DNA of 64,000 nt, taken from assembly GCA_963942565.1 (NCBI GenBank), contig OZ012690.1, positions 12,975,269 to 13,039,268 of the forward strand, written 5' to 3'. Positions within the stretch are counted from its first letter, which is position 1. The number at the start of each line of letters is the position of its first letter. Shown one piece after another: positions 11,236 to 22,767 of the stretch. The notes below the pieces were generated by a model that saw only the letters and a list, made by a program, of their open reading frames with translations, was not told the origin of the DNA and searched no databases. The translations under genes and the position numbers were made by a program. This stretch comes from Maea johnstoni. Taxonomy: Eukaryota > Annelida > Polychaeta > Spionida > Magelonidae.

Positions 11236-11388
11236 TGACCAGCCAATTGTAAATGTTGGAGGAAGCCAGAGTACCTAGCAAAAACCAGCGCCTAGCCCCA
11301 AGTCACTGGCAACCTTCTCACATGCCCCATCTGCAAGACAGCTAGCAATCACTGGGAATGCCTTAGACCACAAGGCCAGGCCCAGTAT
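11236..11388 (-). mobile_element. SINE-Leu copy 3
   Basis: The reverse complement reads TGGCCTTGTGGTCTAAGGCA, a tRNA-Leu-type A box. It is followed by CAGTGATTGCTAGCTGTC and then the SINE body (GTGAGAAGGTTGCCAGTGAC, GGTACTCTGGCTTCCTCCAA). The B box is lost. This copy links the SINE to the 67-bp minisatellite at 32-33 kb. Confidence 0.82.
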
Positions 11389-11389
11389 C

Positions 11390-11590
11390 TTAACCCTTAT
11401 GCTGCTGGTTGCTAATTTAGCCAATACAAAATAATGCAAAAATCCTGGAAAATCACCGAAACCCTGGAAAATGAGAGTACTCAACGAGAGCTGTCCAATG
11501 AGTACCAACATGACAGGGTTTAGATAGTTTTCAAAAAAATTTGCGTTCTTGTGCATTGGACGAAAGTAGTCTTAGCATTGGAAGGGTTAA
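11390..11590 (-). mobile_element. TTAA-1 MITE copy 4
   Basis: TTAA is present at both ends. The copy is slightly short, lacking part of the AATGGGTACTCATC core. It lies two bases from the SINE copy. Confidence 0.88.
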
Positions 11591-13020
11591 ATCCAGCTGA
11601 AAATTATAAGAGCCGTAGTGAATGAGTTCAGATCTGCTGGCACATCAGTGTCCAAGATAGAGATCAGAAGTAGTGAGAAGCAGACAGTGTTATAGGAGCT
11701 TATGAGCAGGAAGATTGGTTAAGCAGAATAGTTAATGAGCATGTTACATAAGACAATCAGGAAGTCATGCAGACTAACCCCTCTGCCATGATACACTGCC
11801 CGGCAATTAGCATAATTTGTTTGTGTGCAGAGGCCCTGCTGATTGATGTGTTTATGTTATGCAGGGTTATCAGAATGGATGCTAATGAACCCGGAACCCA
11901 GGGGGAGAGGGTGGTATTCTGTAGTAGTTGCCAACATTATAGTACCTTGTACATAATACCCTCTGGAATTTCTTATCCAGAGGGATATATCTCAACATCA
12001 TAGTTAGCTATGTACCTCATTCTGTGTTGTGGTGATTATAAATGTCCTGAGATTGGTCATTCTGTATGGGTATTCAACATCTTAATTACATATTGAATTA
12101 GCAATACCCACAGGAATGCGTGTCCACTGAACATATCTCAACATCCCAGTTAGCAATGCCCATTGGAATTTCTATATCTCCACATTATACCCAAAGGATA
12201 GTTGCCCACCAAACCTATCTGGCAATCAGTGGGCCAACTTGTATTTATTGACTGATAGCTACCACTGCATTATGTAACATCACTTTGAAATGAGCATTTG
12301 CTTATAATCTCTTGAACTTGTGTGCTTCAGGAATACTTATTTATAGAGATTCAAGTTCTTGCAAATCATCCTGTTACATGTATGTATTCATGTAGGCTTT
12401 CTGATTGGTATTATGCAACAATACAGGGTAATAAAATTGAATTTGACAATTTAATAGGATAGAATAAGTCATTTTGCAATCGACTTTTATCTTATGTATC
12501 TTGGGGTTGCAGAGCTGAGTAAGTAACCTGCTCAAATTCAAACAATTATTTCATAACATCTCGATGAGTATTATCAGTGATTGTATTTTTGGGGTCTCTA
12601 GTTGACCTTGACCTTGGGAGTCCACCCCACCTGCCCTCCAAAGATTCCTCTCACTTACTACCCAAACAAACCACCCTGACGAGGCCAGTCTGCCTTACAC
12701 AGTGACAGGCTACCTGCTGATGGGGGAGAGATGTGTGTGCCCTCAGGGGGTGATATTTAATATTTTGACACTTGTGTATCGTCTGTAGGCGGAGGAGCTC
12801 TCTGTGAGGGACATTCGTATGAGGACTGTCAGTAACAAGTATAAATAACACTGGAATAACAGACCATGTGACCTTCTCCGTATTGCCGCCTACTGGGGGA
12901 GAAATACTCCTCAGCTATCATACTAAACTAGGATCAGAAGTACTGAGTTGAAGCTTGGCAGAATTATGACTGTTATGGAAAGGGGAAGGTTAGGGGGTTT
13001 GGTACCTACATGGTATCATT
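11591..13020. other. Non-coding, weak tandem repetition at 11960-12190
   Basis: Variants of TATCTCAACATC..AGTTAGC and CCCA(C/T)(A/T)GGAAT recur irregularly between 11960 and 12190. No exon or element was recognised in the rest. Confidence 0.45.
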
Positions 13021-13029
13021 GCTTTCTAG

Positions 13030-14135
13030 TTATTACTGAAGATATATGTTCAAGAAAGAATTGTAAGAGAGTATTCATTGTATTCTAATTATAATTGTAG
13101 TTCCATTGTTTATAAGAAAGGAGTGTGAGTCAATGATGTTGCTTCTTAATAGTTTGATTATTATAGTTCTGCTATTCTATGTTAAGGAAGAAGTCTAGAG
13201 AGTTGTGTCAGTGTAGAAGTGGAGATTCTCTTGAGAAATAGCTAGTATATTGCTTTACTAAATATTACATACAAATGTTTGAGGAAGAATGACGTCATTG
13301 CTTTTGAGTTATTGTTGTAGATCTATTGTTTATAGGAGAAGTATCAGAGTGTTGTTATTGTTGAAGTAGAGCTATCTAAATTGTTATTACTGTAGTCCTG
13401 TAATGTCTTAGGAAGAGGTCTGAGAGAGGTCTTGTGGCTTCGAAGCTTTTATTGTTCTTCCATTGTTTGAGGGAGCGATCAGAAAATGGTTCAGTTGCTT
13501 GCCAATTATTAGTTTAGTTTGATTGAGTCAGGAAGAGGTCTGAGAATGGTTTCGATGCTTTTTTGCTTTAAGAGTTGTTATTGTTCAAGATTCTTTTGTT
13601 TGAGGAAGAGGTCTGAGAAGGGTTTCGATGCTTTTTTTGCTTTAAGAGTTGTTATTGTTCAAGATTCTATTGTTTGAGGAAGAGGTCTGAGAAGGGTTTC
13701 GATGCTTTTTTGCTTTGAGAGTTGTTATTGTTCAAGATTCTATTGTTTAAGGAAGAGGTCTGAGAATGGTTTCGATGCTTTTTTGCTTTGAGAGTTGTTA
13801 TTGTTCAAGATTCTATTGTTTAAGGAAGAGGTCTGAGAATGGTTTCGATGCTTTTTTGGTTTGAGAGTTGTTATTGTTCTAGATTCTATTGTTTAAGGAA
13901 GAGGTCTGAAAATGGTTTCGATGCTTTTTTGGTTTGAGAGTTGTTATTGTTCAAGATTCTATTGTTTGAGGAAGAGGTCTGAGAATGGTTTCGATGCTTT
14001 TTTGCTTTGAGAGTTGTTATTGTTCAAGATTCTATTGTTTGAGGAAGAGGTCTGAGAATGGTTTCGATGCTTTTTTGCTTTGAGAGTTGTTATTGTTCAA
14101 GATTCTATTGTTTGAGGAAGAGGTCTGCGAGTGGT
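13030..14135 (+). repeat. 73-bp minisatellite with degenerate left flank
   Basis: From about 13530 the unit repeats with an exact 73-bp period (phase points 13681, 13754, 13827). It contains GGAAGAGGTCTGAGAATGG, TTTCGATGCTTTTTTGC and GAGAGTTGTTATTGTTC, with about eight clean copies. Between 13030 and 13530 related but longer and decayed units occur. The last unit ends CGAGTGGTGTCAGTGCTG, like the oldest unit near 13200. Confidence 0.93.
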
Positions 14136-15377
14136 GTCAGTGCTGTAGAAGTAGGGATATGGGTCACCATCTGTTTATGTGCCTACAACCACCGTGCCAG
14201 GCAGCCAGCCAGCATGCAGGCATGCAGGGAGCGGGGTCATGTGTCACACTTACAAATGGCCAGGCATGGTTTCCTCTAGCCTCGATATATACCAGGCTGA
14301 ATACATTTGTATTATTAAATATTGCTTGCTCTCTTATATTGCTTGCTGTCTTTATAACTTCACTGTGCTTGCGGAGTCCAGTTTAGTTCTTAATTTCCAC
14401 ACCAGATGTCTGTTATTGGTATTCAGCCATGAGAGAATTCAGTAGTGCTGCCATCTGGCAAATCTGAAAAGTACTATAATGACTTGACTAGTCACAAAAT
14501 AATGACTAGTTGGTGAAGAATAAGCCAGCTCTAGTAAGCTAGGCTAGGTTTCCTCTCGCAGAGCACAGCTCTTGCCACGCCCACTTTACTCCCTCTCCTC
14601 CTCCTCCCTGACTGCTCCTCCATAGTCTAACTCCTAGGCTAAGATCTCATTAATGTTCTGGTCTCTCTCTTGTGCTTAATGTCTCTAAGTGTTAGTTCAT
14701 GTGGCTGGTGGAAGATGGCACCAGGAGAGGTCACACTGAAAAGATCTCACTATGGGCCTCCTGGTGAGCAATTTGAGAACTAAATTTGGGTAGACATATA
14801 TTGGAGTTGGTAGTATTTCTAGTCTTATTTATAAAGAAATATAAATATTCCAGTTGTAGGACTTATTATATGCTACTCCTGCCTGCTGTAATCAGTGTCA
14901 CATGTTTCTTGAGATTACTGGGGAAATGAGGGGAGTGGTAAGTAGCCTTTCATAGGGAGAAATAAAGGAATTGTGTATTAATTACATGTAACAGTTAATT
15001 CATTTATGTTTATACTGGTTTTCAATGCACATCTAATAAGTAAACATTACATTTATTTATTCAGTATAGTTTGGTCTGTGCTGTGTGTCAGACTTTTCCT
15101 TATATGAATGAGTAAATAATAATGGCGCTAAGTTATCACAAAGCCTTGATGGACATTGTTTGACATCCTGGCAGCGTTCAGTGCCTGTGAGTAATGGTGT
15201 GTTTAGACAGAAGGCAAGAGAGAGGCACTTTCTGAGGAACTGTTCTGGATACTGCATCTCCTGTGAATGTTATCATCGCTAGGCAGCCTGAGCCTGCAGC
15301 CCCCCTGCTTCCTCCACAATCTGATACCCCTATACTACTCCCAGCCCTGCAGCAGGAAATACACTGGACACTTGGTA
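14136..15377. other. Non-coding, nothing recognised
   Basis: Several 73-99 codon + frames at 14058-14445 begin inside the minisatellite and carry no motif. AT-rich sequence follows. Confidence 0.5.
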
Positions 15378-15379
15378 CT

Positions 15380-15560
15380 CAACTTATTATTCAACACAGA
15401 CCCATTCATGCCTGAAATTTCCAATAAAAAGTGTCATCTTGACCTATGATTCTTCTGAAAATAACCTTGGAATTAATCAAATGGGAAAACTATTTGAATA
15501 AGAGTTGTTAATTACTTTCTGAACAACATTTTCTTGAAATATTATCTATAATTCAAAGTG
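15380..15560. mobile_element. TTAA-2 MITE fragment
   Basis: It starts ACCCATTCATGCCTGAAA and keeps the ATTTGAATAAGAGTTGTTA..AACATTTTCTTGAAATATT core of the family. The right end is lost. Confidence 0.55.
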
Positions 15561-15771
15561 TAGACTTATATACTCTTTTATAAAGTAATACCTCTCTGAG
15601 GAAATATAGCTCATCTCGCATTATAACAGAAAAGGAAGGACACAAAATTCTTAATAATAACCCCAATATACCAAATATAAAATAAACATTGAGGAGCAAG
15701 GTTAATGTTTGAGTTTCTGGTCAGTGTCCTAAATATCAGTCTCTGGTCTGCTCACTGTGTTAATAATAGTA

Positions 15772-16214
15772 TTAAATGATAATAATAATAATCTTTATTT
15801 AAAGAGGGTAACTCAGTCCAATGGTAAGGATCTTCCCTGAGGCCCTCTGGCATGTTTACAAGTAGCCCGAGGGCCCCAGGGTTACCAAGTAGTACAGTAC
15901 ATTGCTTTTAGGTATCGAGACTTGAAGGAAGGTAGAGATGGTGCACATCTGATTGCTTCAGTTAAGCCATTCCAAACTTTGGGCCCTGAGTATGAAATGC
16001 ATTTTTGGCCAATTGATTTATTACATTTTGGAAGAGCTAACAGTGGGGAGGTTGCATTTCGAGTACCATAGCTGTGGTTTTCTTCTGTATATGTGAAAAG
16101 TTTGTTCATATAATGGGGGTTTAACTCGTGTTCATGAGTAGGAGATGAGCAGGGACCGAGTCCTACAGACACGTGCCCGAGTCTCAATGTTGACACCTCC
16201 TGTATCTCTACCAC
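15772..16214 (-). mobile_element. LINE 3' fragment (reverse-transcriptase C-terminus, UTR and tail)
   Basis: The minus strand encodes a tail typical of non-LTR retrotransposon ORF2 C-termini, with HSYGTRNA, then IGQKCISYSGPKVWNGL, then SLPSFKSRYLKAMY, ending in a stop at 15882-15884. The 3' UTR runs to TTTAAATAAAG and a short ATT tail (15772-15795). The fragment is truncated at its 5' end. The first 30 or so residues of the open frame do not look like LINE sequence. Family CR1/L2-like is inferred from the GPK(V/L)WN block and the tail. Confidence 0.85.
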
Positions 16215-16370
16215 TCTTGATTGATGAGCTCAGGGTGGAAAGCTGTTGTTTTATAGACCTATCATATTACTGGTTAGGAATGTCAGCCTCTGGGTTACAC
16301 TCAAGCTGTCTGTCTACAGGTAGGCTGTGTATCTACAGGTATGGGCAGTGCTCCGCATGATCAGCAGGGT

Positions 16371-16510
16371 CTTAGCTGGAAATATGGCCAGGATTTTGAA
16401 AATTGGTGTCCATTTGGCAATTATAAGACTTATCGAGGGAGGACCACAATATACTTTAGATAGATAAAAGTCATAAACATACTTATTTATTTGTAAAATG
16501 CACTTGTAAG
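16371..16510 (+). mobile_element. hAT-b MITE fragment
   Basis: It shares GTCTTAGC..GGCCAGGATTTTGAAA, GGCAATTATAA and GACCACAATATACT with the complete copy at 29689. No duplication could be placed, and the right end is decayed. Confidence 0.6.
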
Positions 16511-16708
16511 CGATGGGCGTAACAGTTTAATTGCTGTGAAAATGTTCCATTATTTGTTTGAAAGTGATGTTTTGAAAGTTCTCACACTTGCTGCAAGTTA
16601 AAATAAATAGCTGGAGGCCTTAAGTCTATATGTTATGGCCAGTACTTTAAGTAGCCTGCAGTTAGGGGGAAATGGTCACAAGTGAGCCTTTAGCAGTCTC
16701 AGTCTCTG

Positions 16709-16735
16709 AGGGAGGAAGGGATGGAGGGAGGGAGG

Positions 16736-16766
<31 letters not shown>

Positions 16767-16924
16767 TGATGAGAGAGAGAGGAGAGAGAGAGAGAGAAGA
16801 GAGAAGAGAGAGAGAGAGAGAGGAGAGAGGAGAGAGAGAGAGAGTAATGCCACTTGTTGTACGTTGAGTGTGTGCTGGTGGTCTGTAGGCTGCAGGCTAG
16901 TGAGAGAGAGAGGGGGGGGGGAGG

Positions 16925-17015
<91 letters not shown>

Positions 17016-17056
17016 TGAGAGAGGGAGGGAGGGAGGGAGGGAGGGAGGGAGGGAGG

Positions 17057-17091
<35 letters not shown>

Positions 17092-17146
17092 GAGAGAGTG
17101 AGAGAGGGAGGGAGGGAGGGAGGGAGGGAGGGAGGGAGGGAGGGGA

Positions 17147-17205
<59 letters not shown>

Positions 17206-17210
17206 TGAGA

Positions 17211-17242
<32 letters not shown>

Positions 17243-17314
17243 GAGTGAGTGAGGGAGGGAGGGAGGGAGGGAGGGAGGGAGGGAGGGAGGGAGGGAGGGA
17301 GGGAGGGAGGGAGG

Positions 17315-17358
<44 letters not shown>

Positions 17359-17368
17359 AGAGAAGTAG

Positions 17369-17402
<34 letters not shown>
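16709..17402. repeat. Composite (GA)n/(GGGA)n array, about 690 bp
   Basis: Blocks of GA alternate with GGGA/GGAG blocks. A non-repetitive segment at 16844-16901 (TAATGCCACTTGTTGTACGT..GTCTGTAGGCTGCAGGC) recurs at 17401-17461 on the far side. The central array is thus bracketed by direct copies about 557 bp apart. Long Ser-Leu-Pro or Arg-Glu-Gly frames here are artefacts. Confidence 0.96.
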
Positions 17403-17403
<1 letters not shown>

Positions 17404-17461
17404 ATGCCACTTGTTGTACGTTTGAGTTGTGTGCCGGTGGTCTGTAGGCTGCAGGCGAGTG

Positions 17462-18344
17462 GTATGGGGGTCAGCATGTAGTGACAGCATGTTTCTGGCT
17501 GTCAGCTTTACAGGGAGATTATTACCGCTCCTGGTCTTAGTGGGGAGATAACACAGGCCATTAGGATGATACCACTACCACTACCACTACTGCCCCTGCT
17601 ACCACCGCTGTGGCTACTTGTGATATCTACAGTCTAGTGGTAGCATAGCCACATTAGCCTTCATCAAAAGTGATAACAATAATTATATGTTATCAACTTT
17701 TTGCCTTCATTGTATGCTGTAAATATGTTTTTCTCACTCCTCCTCACGCCCTACCAAGTACCATGGTCTGTTAAATAGCTGCAAATATTCCAAGTTATTG
17801 TCAATGGATACTGTTATTTAAGTTCATGATGTTTTGCTTTACAGTCAATATTTTTTTCAATGAAAACCTGAGCCTGCTAGGGGATCTTGGTAAAGATAGA
17901 GGGCTTTCCTTGAACTGATGTATGGAATTTGCGCTGTGACCTTGATTGCAAGGCCATCCTGTGTAATGTGTTGTAACATATTTAGTTTCTGCTTGGAATT
18001 TGAAGCAAAGTCAACACACTCATTGTTTGAAAGGTGGTCTAATACTGCTCCATCAGGTGATTTAACCATAAGCAAATACCCACCCCTAGGTTTATCTAAC
18101 CCAACCCTTGATATAAGTTATTTTTCCTAGTAGCCATCTGTGATCAGCCACGGACCCTTAAACCTATGAGTTAAGTAAAAGATACACACCAGGACAGGGA
18201 AAAGCAATACAGGAACTCATGTTTACCTTAGACAAATAGGGACCCAGCGAAAGTGACCGAGGTAACCAATTTGTATATCGATAGAAAAGTGGGACCAGTG
18301 CTTTTGTCATATGTGAAAATCTGAGGTAGGTGAGTCTGTGGTAA
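17462..18344. other. Non-coding, nothing recognised
   Basis: No convincing exon was found. Frames at 17857-18130 on both strands lack motifs. Confidence 0.5.
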
Positions 18345-18576
18345 GGCTTAAAAAAGTTGTTTGTTTCCTGTAACCCTACCCTAACAAGTTTTTATTCAAA
18401 AAAAAAAAAACCTACCCCAAAGTTTTTTCACCCCCTCCCGATTCCCAATCAACATAAAACATGCATAAAACACGCATTCTTGACCAAAAAAATAATGCAA
18501 AAAAGTTATTTTAACAACCTACCTACCCTATTTTCTTCGGACTGTTACAGGAAACAAACACTATTTTTTCTTGGCC
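18345..18576. mobile_element. Harb-1 MITE copy 2
   Basis: This 232-bp copy starts GGCTTAAAAAAGTTGTTTG and ends ATTTTTTCTTGGCC, flanked by TAA at 18342-18344 and 18577-18579. Inner arms TTTCCTGTAACCCTACCC and GTTACAGGAAACAAACA are inverted. Confidence 0.9.
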
Positions 18577-18579
18577 TAA

Positions 18580-19178
18580 AAGAGGTTTTATTATCTTATT
18601 ATTCCTCAGACTAGGAGCTAGTCCACCAGGCACCCTGGCAATGCATGAGTTGGGAATTTCCAAACCCCCTTGAGGATTAATGAGTTTGTGGTAAATGAAA
18701 ATGTGTTCATGGATAAAATATGCATTACAGAACACATTAGGGACATCCGCTCCTGAATGCGATATTAATCTGATAGTGCACATGAAGTATGCTTTCTCCT
18801 AATGAAATGACACGCTGGCAGTGGGAGACCATGCAAGGGTCATAGTGGTTTTATTTACGACCACTGAAACAATATTGACTTCATATTCATCATAAAAACC
18901 TCATCTAGAGCCCTGACATCTACCCCATTACTAAAGATTCCTAGGATTTGCTAAACCAGCCACTGATTGTTACTGCCAACTGATGATGTAGTTTACTGCC
19001 ACCTTAATCACATCTCTGCATGCTTGATGCAAGTGGAAGGCTTTATTTATATTTCAGACATAATTATTAGTGACTGTTAGGTCATTCAAATGACTATTGG
19101 GCATGCACGCTTTTTCGGCATATTTCTCTGACTTGGTCTTATATAGACACATATATTCAATAATCTAAATTTTGATTG
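18580..19178. other. Non-coding, repeat scraps
   Basis: A short AGACTAGGAGCTAGTCC palindrome at 18609-18625 is a lone hAT-a-like end. Nothing else was recognised. Confidence 0.45.
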
Positions 19179-19225
19179 TGATAATAATGATATAAATGAT
19201 AATAACAATAATAATAATGATGATG

Positions 19226-19281
<56 letters not shown>
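19179..19281. repeat. (ATA)n microsatellite
   Basis: About 100 bp of AAT repeat with a GATGATGAT interruption. Confidence 0.95.
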
Positions 19282-19287
19282 CTGATC

Positions 19288-19502
19288 TTGCTCTATGCCT
19301 CCCAAGCCATATTTAGATGACATCCCTTGTGGATAGATGGCACTGGTATACTAGTGAGGTTAGTTGAACATAGGTCAGTACAGTGGCAATTTTATGAACT
19401 GAATGTCCAACAGTAGACCACGAGCCCTTTAGCCTGCCTCCCAGGCCATATTTGAATGTCCTCCCTTGTGGATAGATGGCACTGCGGTATACTAGGATGT
19501 CA
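19288..19502 (+). repeat. Dispersed repeat L, two tandem copies
   Basis: Copies at 19288-19360 and 19430-19502 share GCCTCCCA(A/G)GCCATATTT and CCCTTGTGGATAGATGGCAC. A third lies inverted at 10438-10505. Confidence 0.75.
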
Positions 19503-19647
19503 GACTGAAATATGTGATACAGACTAGAGCTCAAGTGTGTCCCCCTTGAGGATATATTCAGACCTAAACCTGGAGTGAAGTCAACTCAGGTCAGATCAGT
19601 GAAAGAGCCAGATATCACAGGCTTGTAGCAAGTCCACAAGCCCTCAT

Positions 19648-19980
19648 GCAGTAGGTGCAGGCACAGGCAGTTGTATATAATATGGTAGAGCACAGTAACG
19701 CCTAGTAGCTAGGCTAGCTCTATTATTTGTGAGGGCTATAGTTACTCCATCATGAATGGAGGAAAATCCATAAGTCTTGTTCATATGTGGTATTGTATCT
19801 GTGGTGTAATAAAAGGCATGTAGTAGGTGCAGGCACAGACAGTTGTATATAATATGGTACAGCACAGTAACGCCTAGTAGCTAGGCTAGCTCTATTATTT
19901 GTGAATCATGAATGGAGGAAAATCCATAAGTCCTGTTCATATGTATCTATTGTATCTGTGGTGTAATAAAAGGCATGTGA
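19648..19980 (+). repeat. 172-bp tandem duplication
   Basis: GTAGGTGCAGGCACAG recurs at 19651 and 19823, and the match extends to GGTGTAATAAAAGGCATG. The second copy lacks about 20 bp (GGGCTATAGTTACTCC region) present in the first. Confidence 0.9.
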
Positions 19981-20475
19981 TGCTATGTTGATGTACTTAA
20001 GCACTGAGACAAAGGCACGACCAGTGAGGGGCATGGCAGGGGTTAGGGTATCCACATCCTGTAGGCAGCAGGAGATACCCTATATATGCTAATCATAACA
20101 TGATTAATAGTATCCTGGGGGATGCGATAGGGGTGCTATTCATTACACTGGAAATAGAAAAATATTGGCTGATTAAATTTCCTGCCAGTTAATCCATCAC
20201 ATGCCGACATCCATGATCAACATTGAGGAGTGACAGGGGTGGCTTCTGTGAACTCATTCACTCTTACAGTGGTCAGTTAGTTAGTCGGGAATAGTGAGAA
20301 AATAAGCACAGTTACAGAATACCAGGAAAAAAGATTGCTTTTATATTTAAAGACAAAGTGCAATTGCATTCATGTGTATGAAATAATGAAGGTAATATAA
20401 ATATATAAAGGTTCCATGTCCAAATTCCAGCATCTGTTTTAATATCAGACCACTAGGAAAACCTGAGCACCACAG

Positions 20476-20477
<2 letters not shown>
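19981..20477. other. Non-coding, nothing recognised
   Basis: No repeat end or exon was found. Confidence 0.45.
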
Positions 20478-20572
<95 letters not shown>

Positions 20573-20580
20573 TATACATT

Positions 20581-20653
<73 letters not shown>

Positions 20654-20708
20654 GTATGTATATATATATATGTATGTATATATATATGTATATGTATATA
20701 TATATATG

Positions 20709-20762
<54 letters not shown>

Positions 20763-20776
20763 TATATATATATGTA
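20478..20776. repeat. (TA)n array, about 300 bp
   Basis: Pure TA to about 20565, then TA with regular TG/CA interruptions. Ile-Tyr frames across it are artefacts. Confidence 0.97.
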
Positions 20777-21330
20777 TTTGGCATTTACATCCAATAGTGC
20801 GGCATTAACTCATGCATGAGCCGACTGGCAAAGGCCATGGGGCATGGATACATATAAATTGCCAATCCAAAATTTTCCCACGTGGCTAAGAGAATCCTAC
20901 TTATTGTAAATTTGCACTCAGTTAGGTACATGTATGGTATGATGAGTATTGGAACCTCTCCAGCAGATCTATTACTGCATACCACCTCTGAGTGCTCTGA
21001 GAGATAGAGCACTAGAGGCTAATTTAGAGTATGGTACTACTAAACAAACCATACCATTCCCCACAGGGATACTGTGTTAATGTAGTCATAAATGCACTCA
21101 GCTTTTTTTGATACATCAATAACAGAAGCTACATAAAATATTGAAAACTTATGAATGAATATGATATATTCATATTCAGGGATCAACCTTAACATTTTTT
21201 GCTAGGTGCCCTCGCAGTGGTGATCAGAAAACGCCTTGTCAGACTGGTCATCTCAGGCGGGGTACGGACAGGCAGATCAACCTGCAAGGATTTCTCACTT
21301 GAACTTGAGAGTTTGATACCTTAATCCATG
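20777..21330. other. Non-coding, possible lone CAG-2-like end at 21177
   Basis: TTCAGGGATCAACCTTAACA near 21175-21194 resembles a CAG-2 terminus, but no partner end was found. The rest is unremarkable. Confidence 0.4.
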
Positions 21331-21547
21331 TTAACCCATTAACACTCAGAGCAGCCAAAAGAGCCTGACGATTTTGGAAATATTTAACTTACAAACCCAT
21401 TTTCTTGAAAACATTTGAAGGAGAAATGCTGATTACAAGTCAAACAAGAACTCTCCTTCAAATATTTTGTGAATTTTTGCTTTATTCAAAAGATATTTTC
21501 AAAAGTATGAGACATTTCTAGAGAAACTCGAAGTGTGAATGGGTTGA
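21331..21547. mobile_element. TTAA-2 MITE
   Basis: Left TTAA-CCCATTAACACTCAGAG, right GTGTGAATGGG-TTGA. The core arms ATTTGAAGGAG and CTCCTTCAAATATTTTG are clear. One base of the right target copy has changed. Confidence 0.85.
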
Positions 21548-22458
21548 ATACTTCCTGCCATCTTTTCTTTCCGATATACACCATGTTGGCAGATTATAAT
21601 GCGCAAATAGTGTTTTAACACCTAAAACAATTTCTAGCAGGTTGCGACAAGTAGTGGTCCCCTTTTTAAAATCCTTCTGTTGCTTTGTTATGCCCAACAA
21701 TAGTTACCATGGCACTCTGGAAGTGGTATGGATATATTGGGGTCTTAACAATGAATGTTATAAAAAAGCAATGTTAGGATACTAATACAGGATTTATATT
21801 GTGCTCCTTACATTGACAATTGTTAAAAGCAATATTAAAAGCCCAATTCTGTCCAGTACAACGAAGGAATTGACCAATCAGCTGCTAGAGCCAGAGTGAT
21901 AGTAAAATATATATTTATTGAGTGTAAGTATTGAAAGGGGAAGTCTAGATTAAAAGAAACTAGCAATTCTCTTAACTCACAGCTTTTATCTTTCTGTGGT
22001 AGGAATTATGTTAAGGGGATATATTTACTGAACAAAGTAATGATTACCTTCTAAGATATATTAGGAGTTCACAAAACCTGTCACATGTAATATCAGGCTG
22101 GCTTCATTTTTCATTATTCATCATATAATAGGTATTATTTATCTGAAGTATAAATCTCTTGGAGAGTCATCATCTTTATGATTTATCCTTGGGTTTTAGG
22201 GAAAACACAATTACAGCTTTTCTTTTACTTTGAGGTTTATGATTATATTCCTTGTATAATTATAATCAAACCATCTTCTTGTAACCATCTGAAAATTCTA
22301 TATTTTCAAGTAAACTCCCAGTGATAAATTTAGGCCATCAGTCATTTTACCGACACTGTAAATGGTAATCAAGATGGGGAGTTTCCAGTTGATATATTTT
22401 GATTGCCCATAAATCTTTACAAAAATATGGCTGAAAATATTCAATATCATACATTTTA
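21548..22458. other. Non-coding, nothing recognised
   Basis: AT-rich with no motif-bearing frame. Confidence 0.5.
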
Positions 22459-22767
22459 TATGAATCGACGGTAAGGGTGAACCTATGGCCGCAGGGCAGT
22501 AAAAATTCCCCAAAACAGCTTCGGGCCAGTAAAAAAAGACCTCAACTGGTCCTACAGGTCCAGTAAACATTTGGAGACATTCTTGTTAAAAGGTTTCCCC
22601 CTGAGAATGTCCCCAAATGTTTTTAAAATAAATGAAGATAAAAGCTATGAAAATAAATGTTGTGGTGAATTTTATGCAATGTTCTTTCTTGTTATGTTAA
22701 AGAAAAAATGTAGGACCAGTAAAAATTTTGCAGGGCCAGTATCATTTTGAGTTAGCGTTGAGGCCTG
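22459..22767 (-). mobile_element. CAG-2 element copy 1
   Basis: About 309 bp match the reverse complement of 54639-54971: TCGACGGTAAGGGTGAACCT, ACCTCAACTGGTCCTACAGG, AAACATTTGGAGACATTCT, and the right end GTTAGCGTTGAGGCCTG. The left terminus has lost its CAGGG. Confidence 0.8.

Noticed and set aside
16662-17490. Frames of up to 271 codons (Ser-Leu-Pro or Arg-Glu-Gly)
   Set aside because: Translations of the GA/GGGA array in several frames. All are repeat-driven.
18345-18576. Telomere-like repeat (CCCTACCCTAAC) in Harb-1
   Set aside because: Only short irregular runs, present in all four MITE copies. Not a telomeric array.
20347-20819. Ile-Tyr frames of up to 145 codons
   Set aside because: Translations of the (TA)n array. 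The same holds at 34239-34624 and 44409-44681.
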